Assembly (NCBI GenBank): GCA_031549565.1 | Contig: JAVBPO010000119.1 | Coordinates: 1 to 64,000, forward strand | DNA from: JAVBSX01 sp031549565 | GTDB taxonomy: Bacteria; Planctomycetota; Planctomycetia; Pirellulales; Thermoguttaceae | Reading direction: 5' to 3' | Length of the DNA: 64,000 nt | Part shown: positions 1 to 7,100 of the stretch, piece by piece | Numbering within the stretch: position 1 is the stretch's first letter | How the letters are laid out: each line of letters starts with the position of its first letter | Notes under the pieces: generated by a model | Database searches by the model: none | What the model saw: the letters and a program-made list of their open reading frames with translations, nothing else | What the model was told of the DNA's origin: nothing | Made by a program: the position numbers and the translations under genes

Positions 1-121
1 TGTCTTCGGTTTCCCCGACGGCAAGGCTGTCGATATTATATCCCCGGGATGCCAACATCCCCGAGATGTGCGACAGGACACCGGGCACATTCTGCACTAA
101 CGCTGAAATGATATGGCGCAT
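1..121 (-). CDS. ilvN: Acetolactate synthase small subunit, N-terminal part (cut by window edge)
   Basis: Reading leftwards from ATG at 121, the product begins MRHIISALVQNVPGVLSHIS and continues through GMLASRGYNIDSLAVGETED. This is the first strand-helix unit of the ACT domain of the regulatory subunit of acetohydroxyacid synthase, the first common step of Val, Leu and Ile synthesis. The NVPGVLSHISGMLASRGYNI stretch is the valine-binding ACT signature, so the family call is firm although only about 40 residues are visible. The catalytic subunit is not in the window. The start agrees with family N-termini. The small subunit is called ilvN or ilvH in different genomes; the symbol is by analogy. 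Confidence 0.9.
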   Translation of the reverse strand, partial: MRHIISALVQNVPGVLSHISGMLASRGYNIDSLAVGETED

Positions 122-250
122 TACACACTCACTGGTTTGCAAGGTTGACAAAAAATAGTTAAGCGAGGCTTCAGACGGGAGACATCAGAGAGGCCGTGGT
201 AATTCTGGTAGAATAAACGGAAATAAACAGGTTGAAACCGCCAAAACGCC

Positions 251-287
251 GGTCCCCTCTCCCCGGAATGCCGGGGGCGAGGGGACC
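251..287. repeat. GC-rich palindrome (REP-like hairpin)
   Basis: GGTCCCCTCTCCCCGG and CCGGGGGCGAGGGGACC form an almost perfect stem around the loop AATG. It lies in a 445-bp gap (122-566) that holds no gene. ATCTTTTCTG follows on the plus side, so it could terminate plus-strand transcription, but no plus-strand gene precedes it in the window. I read it as one of the intergenic palindromes of this genome. Confidence 0.6.
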
Positions 288-408
288 ATCTTTTCTGACC
301 GAAATCCTTCCCAGTTTAACTTTCTTTGTTTGCCATTCTACTCATTTTACGACATTCCCTCTGAAGCCTATCGCCTGAAGCCTGCAACCTCTAAACTATA
401 GACACGAA

Positions 409-431
409 AATCCCTTTATCAAAGGGGGATT
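409..431. repeat. Short A/T-G palindrome
   Basis: AATCCCTTT and AAAGGGGGATT pair around ATC. It sits in the same gene-free gap as the palindrome at 251 and the word repeat at 529. A further degenerate stretch, with CTGAAGCCTA and CCTGAAGCCTGC, lies at 361-392. Confidence 0.5.
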
Positions 432-528
432 GCATATCTCGGTCAATACGATACCGTAAGAGCGGCTTGTTTTGCCGAGGGATGCGGCTTGATCTACCGT
501 CGATCAGCACCACTATGTTCTTCTTTTC

Positions 529-560
529 TGACTACTGATTACTGACTACCGGCTACTGAC
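529..560. repeat. CTGACTACTGA word repeat
   Basis: Degenerate tandem copies of TGACTACTGA/CTACTGAC lie directly upstream of the radical SAM gene. The same word family recurs at 39291-39320 upstream of the aminotransferase gene, again ending a few bases before a start codon. Confidence 0.6.
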
Positions 561-566
561 GACAAC

Positions 567-2303
567 ATGAGAGAATACTTCGATTCGGCATTACGCCGGA
601 CCATTGAATCGCTGCTCCTTTCCGACGTGCGGCAACCGGGTCAATACATCGGCGGCGAGTTGGGTTCGATCGCCAAGAATCCGAAAAGCATGCGGTTTCG
701 TTTGGCACTCGCGTTTCCCGATACTTACACGATCGGGATGTCGCATTTCGGGTTTCAGCTTCTTTACTCGCTGATGAACCGGAAAGAGGACTGGATCTGC
801 GAGCGGGTCTTTACCCCGCTTCCGGATATGGAAACGGCGCTGCGTTCGCGAAATCTGCCGCTCTTTTCGCTCGAAACTTTTACGCCGTTGGACAAGTTCG
901 ACGTGCTCGGCTTTTCGCTCCAGTACGAAATGTCTTACACGAACGTGTTGACGATGCTTGAACTGGGCCGAATTCCGCTCCATCGCGCCGAACGGACGAA
1001 AGAACAACCGTTGGTGATCGCCGGCGGACCGTGCGTCGGAAATCCCGAACCGATGTCGCCGTTTATCGACCTGTTCGTGATCGGCGACGGGGAAGAATCG
1101 TTGGAGCAGGTTTGCGAGTTTTGGGTCGCGACGAAAAACGATTTTCCGACCGAATCTCGGCGCGATGGGTTGCTTCGAATCGCTCGCCGTTTTCCGTTCG
1201 TGTACGTTCCCGAGTTTTACGATGTCGCTTTCGACGCGAACGGTCGCGCTTTGAAACCGAAACCGAATGAACCGGGCGTTCCCGACGTCGTTCGGCCAGC
1301 GATCGTTGACGAGATCGAGCGATTCGTTCCGTCGTTGACGCCGATCGTACCGCTCATTGAAAGCGTTCAGGACCGCGTTTCGCTTGAAATCATGCGCGGC
1401 TGTCCCGGTCGATGCAAATTCTGTCAAAGCACGGCGATCAAACGCCCGATCCGAATTCGCAGTATCGAATCCATTGCTCAAATCGCTTACCAATCCTGTT
1501 TGAATACCGGAATGAGTGAAGTTTCGCTCCTTTCCCTTTCGACGAGCGATTATCCGAAGTTCGAAGAACTCATGGTCCGGCTCCGCGAGCTTTTGACGCC
1601 GCTGAAGGTTTCGATTTCAGTTCCGAGTCTGCGGGTCAACCATTTGCTTTCCAAAACGATGCAAAGCTTAACGACGGAACGGACCGGCGGTTTGACGATC
1701 GCGCCCGAAGCCGCGAGAGACGATATGCGACAACGTATCGGCAAGCCGATTACCAATGAAAATCTCCTTGCCGGGTGTCAAAGCGCGTTTGAAAACGGAT
1801 TTCAGCGTGTCAAAATGTATTTCATGTGCGGCCTGCCCGAAGAAACCGACGACGATCTCGATGGAATCACGGATCTGTCGAAGGAAATCGCGTACCTCGG
1901 GAAAAAAGTGAGCGGTCGTTTTCCGATCGTGGTCGCGAACGTGTCGAACTTCGTTCCGAAACCGCATACGCCTTTCGAACGCGTCGGCATGATGAGTCGC
2001 GACTATTTTCGTGAAGCGCATAAACGGCTCAAATACATCAACAAGGATCGTTCGTTCAATGTGAAGTATCACGAACTTTCGCTGAGTTTGCTCGAAGGGT
2101 TGCTCAGTCGCGGCGATCGTCGGGTCGCGAACGTGATCGAAACCGTTTGGCGAAAAGGGGCACGGCTCGATTCGTGGTCCGAACATTTTCAAAGCGAACT
2201 CTGGGACGCCGCGATTGCCGAATCCGGAATCGACGTGGAGCAAATCGTTCACACGACTTACCCCGACGACGCGGAACTGCCGTGGGAACACATTCGGTTT
2301 TGA
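567..2303 (+). CDS. B12-binding radical SAM protein (TIGR03960-like)
   Basis: 578 residues. The N-terminal third (about 20-190) has a cobalamin-binding-like Rossmann region (ALAFPDTYTIGMSHFGFQLL, later GGPCVGNPEPMSPFIDLFVIGDGEE). The radical SAM core follows, with the cluster motif CPGRCKFC (Cys279, Cys283, Cys286). This layout matches the TIGR03960 family, whose substrate is not established; fusion to or pairing with DUF2344 is common in that family. No DUF2344 is fused here. The start ATG lies just after the CTGACTACTGA repeat and no Shine-Dalgarno is evident. The class is firm; the biological role is unknown. Confidence 0.88.
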   Translation: MREYFDSALRRTIESLLLSDVRQPGQYIGGELGSIAKNPKSMRFRLALAFPDTYTIGMSHFGFQLLYSLMNRKEDWICERVFTPLPDMETALRSRNLPLFSLETFTPLDKFDVLGFSLQYEMSYTNVLTMLELGRIPLHRAERTKEQPLVIAGGPCVGNPEPMSPFIDLFVIGDGEESLEQVCEFWVATKNDFPTESRRDGLLRIARRFPFVYVPEFYDVAFDANGRALKPKPNEPGVPDVVRPAIVDEIERFVPSLTPIVPLIESVQDRVSLEIMRGCPGRCKFCQSTAIKRPIRIRSIESIAQIAYQSCLNTGMSEVSLLSLSTSDYPKFEELMVRLRELLTPLKVSISVPSLRVNHLLSKTMQSLTTERTGGLTIAPEAARDDMRQRIGKPITNENLLAGCQSAFENGFQRVKMYFMCGLPEETDDDLDGITDLSKEIAYLGKKVSGRFPIVVANVSNFVPKPHTPFERVGMMSRDYFREAHKRLKYINKDRSFNVKYHELSLSLLEGLLSRGDRRVANVIETVWRKGARLDSWSEHFQSELWDAAIAESGIDVEQIVHTTYPDDAELPWEHIRF

Positions 2304-2308
2304 TGACT

Positions 2309-2430
2309 GAGGCTATAGGCTGTAGACTGTAGGCTATAGGATTTCGTTGCCAATTCTGTGCGAGTACCAAATAGAGATCAGTAAAAAATCTCACACGTGG
2401 CTATAGCCTACAGTCTATAGCCTACAGCCT
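2309..2430. repeat. Inverted pair of TAGGCTGTAG word repeats
   Basis: A 31-bp arm at 2310-2340 (words GGCTATAGG, CTGTAGACTGTAGG) is repeated in inverted orientation at 2401-2430 (CTATAGCCTACAGTCTATAG). The arms flank about 60 bp with no other feature. The pair fills nearly the whole gap between two co-directional genes and could fold into a long cruciform or hairpin. Confidence 0.75.
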
Positions 2431-2443
2431 TTCCCAATCAACC

Positions 2444-3271
2444 ATGTTCGGTGAACCTCCTCGTTCGGAATACGACATTCGTTTCACGCTCTTCGGCTTG
2501 CCGGTTCGGATTCATCCGTTTTTCTGGCTTATCGCCCTCCTACTTGGGATGGGATCGCAAATCGGTGACATGTCGATTTGGCTTCTCATGCTCTGCGGCT
2601 GGCTTGTCGCGGTTTTTATTTCGATCCTCGTTCATGAAATGGGACACGCTTTACCGCTCGCCCGGTACTACGGAGCGCACACGTGGATCGTCCTGTACGG
2701 AATGGGCGGACTCGCTTGTCATGATCCTTATTATCGCAAACGTACTCCCGGCACATGGGGCACGATCGGTTATACGCTGGCCGGACCGTTTGCCGGATTC
2801 GCATTGGCCGGCGTGGTCGTTCTCGGCTTGACGCTTTGTCAAATCAAAGTCGACGTTCAAACGATTTCCTTCGGCAATCTGATTCACTTTCCTTTCCTTG
2901 GTATCGACGACAAGACATTCGTCGGCGCTTTTCAATCGCTTCCTTTTCCCATACCGGTTCGCTTGATGGTTTTCGTGTATAGCGTATTGGATAACATTCT
3001 TTACATCTCGATCTTTTGGGGACTGATGAATCTTCTTCCGCTTTATCCGTTGGACGGCGGTCAAGTCGCGAGGGAAATTCTTTTGGCTTTCGATCGACGC
3101 AGCGGCATCGCCAATTCGCTTTGGCTTTCGGTTTTTACCGGTGGTGCCATCGCCGTTCTCGGCTTCGTTCAATGGGTCAACGTCCGGGAAATGCAGGGTA
3201 TTCCGTTCATTCCGCTCCTGTTCGGATACCTCGCGTATCAGTCGTATCAGATGTTGTTTTATCGATGGTGA
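2444..3271 (+). CDS. Site-2 protease family membrane peptidase (M50)
   Basis: 275 residues with about five to six hydrophobic segments. The zinc motif HEMGH (His64, Glu65, His68) lies in one membrane helix, and the second metal motif LYPLDGGQV (Asp near residue 203) lies in a later one. These define intramembrane M50 metalloproteases, which cleave membrane-bound substrates such as anti-sigma factors or signal peptide remnants. There is no PDZ or CBS domain, so it is the short form. The substrate cannot be inferred from the neighbours. Confidence 0.88.
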   Translation: MFGEPPRSEYDIRFTLFGLPVRIHPFFWLIALLLGMGSQIGDMSIWLLMLCGWLVAVFISILVHEMGHALPLARYYGAHTWIVLYGMGGLACHDPYYRKRTPGTWGTIGYTLAGPFAGFALAGVVVLGLTLCQIKVDVQTISFGNLIHFPFLGIDDKTFVGAFQSLPFPIPVRLMVFVYSVLDNILYISIFWGLMNLLPLYPLDGGQVAREILLAFDRRSGIANSLWLSVFTGGAIAVLGFVQWVNVREMQGIPFIPLLFGYLAYQSYQMLFYRW

Positions 3272-3274
3272 TGT

Positions 3275-3380
3275 GAGGCTGTAGACCACAGGCTATAGGC
3301 TGTAGGTGTGTCGATACGAACGACAAAGGATTTCATACCGAATGATATTTCAACGAAAGCCCTACAGCCTACAGCCTATT
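3275..3380. repeat. Second TAGGCTGTAG repeat pair
   Basis: The left arm at 3276-3306 (AGGCTGTAGACCACAGGC followed by TATAGGCTGTAGG) and the shorter right arm at 3360-3379 (CCCTACAGCCTACAGCCTAT) are inverted copies of the same word family as at 2309-2430. They flank the other side of the M50 peptidase gene, so that gene is bracketed by two repeat pairs. Confidence 0.7.
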
Positions 3381-3820
3381 CACAAAATATTTTTGAAAAA
3401 ATTTCAAAAAAAGTGCAAATTACTATTGATGCTTTTTTAAAATCGTGTAATCTGTTTATCAATGCAAATGAACTTGTCGATCTTTCGAGGAACGAGCGTG
3501 ACTCCAGAGGTTGTTGAAAGATCGAAAATGAAAAAGCGACATGTTGCATTCCGCTCGACCCGAGCAAAACAAGTTGCCTGATTCGATGAAACGGTAATGT
3601 TGTTTTGATGGGATAAAAGTTTTTTACACGGGGACAGGATCGTTGCTTCTATGTTGAATCAGCGCCCCCAAGTTTTGAAAAGACTCGAGTGCACGGAAAC
3701 CGCGGCGGACAGAAACCGTGAAAGGGAATAACACCATATTCATTTTCATCGCGTTGCTCTCCGACAGGGTTTCGGACCACGGGAGACTTTTCACTCACCT
3801 CACTCATAGGAGATGGTTGA
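3381..3820. other. AT-rich gap upstream of the histone-like gene
   Basis: About 440 bp without a credible gene. The first part is A/T-rich with runs such as AAAAAATTTCAAAAAAAGTG. It probably holds the promoter of the histone-like gene, but I could not place convincing -35 and -10 boxes. Confidence 0.4.
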
Positions 3821-4024
3821 ATGCCTAAAAAGGGAGCGAAGAAGGCCGCTGTTAAGAAGGTCGCTAAGAAAGCCGCGAAGAAGACGGTCAAGAAGGTTGC
3901 GAAGGTCGCCAAGACCGCTGCTCCCAAAAAAGCCGCGAAGAAAACGACCAAGAAAGTCGTCAAAAAAGCCGCAAAGACCGCGACGAAAAAAGCTTGCAAG
4001 AAGGGCGCTTGCTCGACTTGCTAA
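3821..4024 (+). CDS. Lys/Ala-rich histone H1-like DNA-binding protein with Cys tail
   Basis: 67 residues, almost entirely Lys, Ala, Val and Thr in KKAAKK, KKVAKK and KKTTKK units, ending CKKGACSTC. Such basic Ala/Lys-repeat proteins resemble the C-terminal domain of eukaryotic H1 and chlamydial Hc1/Hc2, and they compact DNA in the PVC group. The ATG at 3821 has an AGGAGA sequence 9 bp upstream, one of the clearer ribosome sites in the window, and an intrinsic terminator follows at 4081-4121. So it is a self-contained, probably highly expressed transcription unit. The three C-terminal cysteines are unusual for an H1-like tail. It could also bind RNA. Confidence 0.8.
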   Translation: MPKKGAKKAAVKKVAKKAAKKTVKKVAKVAKTAAPKKAAKKTTKKVVKKAAKTATKKACKKGACSTC

Positions 4025-4080
4025 GCTCGAAAGAGTTTCTTAACCGATACGGCGCTTTCGTCGTATGATTGACCAATGAG

Positions 4081-4121
4081 TGTTTCGATTCGCTCTTGCG
4101 ACGAGTCGAAACACTTTTTTT
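4081..4121 (+). terminator. Intrinsic terminator of the histone-like gene
   Basis: TGTTTCGATTCG and CGAGTCGAAACA form a stem with one G-T pair around the loop CTCTTGCGA, followed by CTTTTTTTAT. It lies about 60 bp after the histone-like stop and just before the convergent end of the large surface protein gene. Confidence 0.8.
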
Positions 4122-4129
4122 ATGGATGC

Positions 4130-7100
4130 TTAAACGAGTTGAATTTCCAACCCATCTTCCCACGGAAAAGCATTCGCGTCCATCTTCGTTTCGCGATTCG
4201 TGAAAAGACAAAAATCGATTTCTTCAAGCGCGTCCGGATCGCTCCAAATCGCGTCCAAAAGACGAACATCGTTGCGTTGTCCCAAAACCTCTTGCGAATC
4301 ATCCAAGTCCAGCATCTGCCTCTGTCGCATCGTTTCATCATGTACGACAAGCGGCTCGTACGTTGCAGGGAAATCGACGAACCATATCGACACGTTGTCG
4401 ATAAACGCCACATTTGAGTCGGGAGTTTCCGGCAAAGGATTGAGGATCTCCGGAATCGAACAAGGAAACCTTCCGGTCGCTTCGAAGCCGTCCAACGCGG
4501 TCGTTGTCACCGTGATCTCAAAGTCGCCCGATGTTCGGTAAAGATGGTCCGCGTAAATCCGGAAGATCGGACCGCCGAGGAATACGGTATCATCACTGTC
4601 GTCCCCCCAGTGAACGACCCATTGCATAATCGGATCCCACGAGGAGCTGGAAGCCGTGAGCGTCCAATGAAAAAGTTGACCGGACACGAAGTTTTTGATG
4701 CCCTGATGTTCAATATCGTAGGTCGGTGAAACATGCTCGATCGTGATGAGAGTTTCGGCGACTTCGCTTTCGTTTCCATCGGCGTCACGAACTTTGAGGC
4801 GGACCGTTTGCGATCCGTGCAGATGTTCTGCCGAAAATCGAATGGAATCGGACGTCGATTCCTGATACACGCCGCTGCCGTCCAGATCCCAAAGATAAAT
4901 CAAACCACGCCCGACCGGGTCGACGCAACCGGTTGCCGAAAGTGTTCTCGTACTGTCTTGCTTCACGCTTAACCGGCCGGCGTCGTCGATCACGGCGGTC
5001 GGTTTGACCGAAGGGCGTTGCTCGACCGAGACGGGCTCGGAGATTTTCGAGCTTTTGACGCCGTTATAAGTCGTTTCGACGACGATCCAGATCAAGCCGG
5101 CAAACCCGTTAGGGGCGGTAATACTTGCCTGACGGTCGAGCGACTGCGAAGGATCGATGATGATACCGTCGATGTCTTCGGTGTATTTCGGGACGTCGTC
5201 ACCGATCTTGTCGTCGTAAGAAATGTAGACCCGCTCGCGCCAGGGGAGATGGTTCGATAAACCACCGGAATTGGTCAACGTCCAGGAAACATCGATCGTG
5301 CCGTTCTGATAAACAGTCGTCGGCGCGACGACGGGCACGCTGACGACAAGTTCGGCGGGGGGAACATCGAGAACGGTGATCGACGTTTCGACCGAATCGA
5401 AACCTTCGGCGGAAACCGTGATTCGAACGACTTTATCGCCGTCCTTGAAAAAATCCTGGATTGTATTGCCGGTAAAAGAAATTGAATTTTCACCGACCGG
5501 GATCAAAACCGCTCCGGGAACGGTCAGCTCACCGGTGTTATTCGAAACGACCGTCAAGACGAGCTCTTCGGACAGATCGCCGGTTCGTGTCACGGTGAAC
5601 GTCACGCCCCCTTCGATTCCTTCTTCGACGTGAATCGGTTCGGCCGTGATCGTCAGTGCGGGCTTCAAAACGGTGATCGGCTCCGACGCGAGGACGAACG
5701 ATTCGTCTTCGTACACGGTTTCGACGAGAATACGATACGTTCGCTGCGTGATTTTGGGAATCGCGACCGATTTCACAAGATCGAGAATTTCGCCCGGTTC
5801 CAGCACGGCGTCATGTTCGAAGGTTTTCAACAGGATGTCGTTTTCATCCAGTATTCCGTCGATGGAGAGATAAATACGGCTGATCCAATTCGTTCGGGTC
5901 GGCAAATCCCCCTGATTCCGAACCGCCCATGCCACCTCGACCGTTCCGCCCGGATAAACGCTTTCCGGCGTCACAACGACGGTTTCGATTTCAAGTTTCG
6001 CGGGCGGCACGTCGAGCACCGTGATCGTCGCGGAAACGTCTTCGAATCCTTCAGCGGAGACCGTAATCGTCACGACCTTGTCGCCGTCCTTGACGTAATC
6101 CAGAAGCGTGGAACCGTAGAACGTTACGGAACCCTCCCCGGCCGGAATCACAACGGTCGCCGGAACCGTGAGTTTGGTGGGATCGTCGACGGAAACCGTC
6201 AGCTCCAGCGGCAAATCCAAATCACCGACTCGACGGACCGCGATCGCGGTACCATTTTCCACACCTTCCGGCAGTGATTGAGGGTCAATGGAGATTTTGA
6301 GCGGCGGTGATTTGACGGAGAACGGTGTTGAGATCACCCGAACTTCATTTTCACCGACGAGCTCGACGACAAGCCGGTATTCGCCTTTCAAGTTTTCAGA
6401 GAGCGGGATCGAATCGGAAACGGGCCAGTCGGATCGCGATACGATTTTTTGCGTGATATTTTTTTCAAAGACGATCACGTCGTTTCCAATTTCACCGTCG
6501 TCGGACAGATAATAGCGAATCGTCAATGGACGCCTGGTGTCAATCCCGGAAAGATTTCGTATCGTCGTCGCCACGATCAATGATTCGCCCGCGACAACGG
6601 TTTGAGAGAAAGCAACATTTGGAATATCCAGCAGCTTCACGTTGATTTTGGCATTTTGGGATTCCGTTACCGTATCGTTGGTCTTGGGGGTGTATTGAGG
6701 TGCATCGATTGAGGCATATCCCGTGATCGCTTCAAGAATGACAGCCCCCGGCCCAGCCGTTTCCAAAACCGGGAGAGAGATATTGGTTGACACGATAGGG
6801 TCCCCAGAGTAAATATACCCTGTACAGTATATCGAGAGGTTTGCCGTATTATTGACGGTTATTTCTTTTAGGACGGGAAATGAAACGTATCCGTTTTCGC
6901 AATAAATCGTGTTGGGGCCGTTGAACGGAGAAAAATTTTGCGCTTTGGAGACGTAAGTCGTGAGAGCCGGAAAAACGACATTCAATTTGTAGATACTGAT
7001 TTCCGTATCTTCCACTGAAACGAGATTGGAAAACGGGGCTGTTTGCGATTCCGCTCCCGAGCCGGTCAGGTAAATCCTTCCCCCGATCAATTTTGTGATT

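Noticed and set aside
2309..3380. CRISPR array from regularly repeated words
   Set aside because: The words are degenerate, 10-12 bp, contiguous and inverted, without uniform repeats or spacers and without cas genes.
3308..3517. 69-codon frame in the gap before the histone-like gene
   Set aside because: It starts within repeat DNA, has no ribosome site and no recognisable composition.
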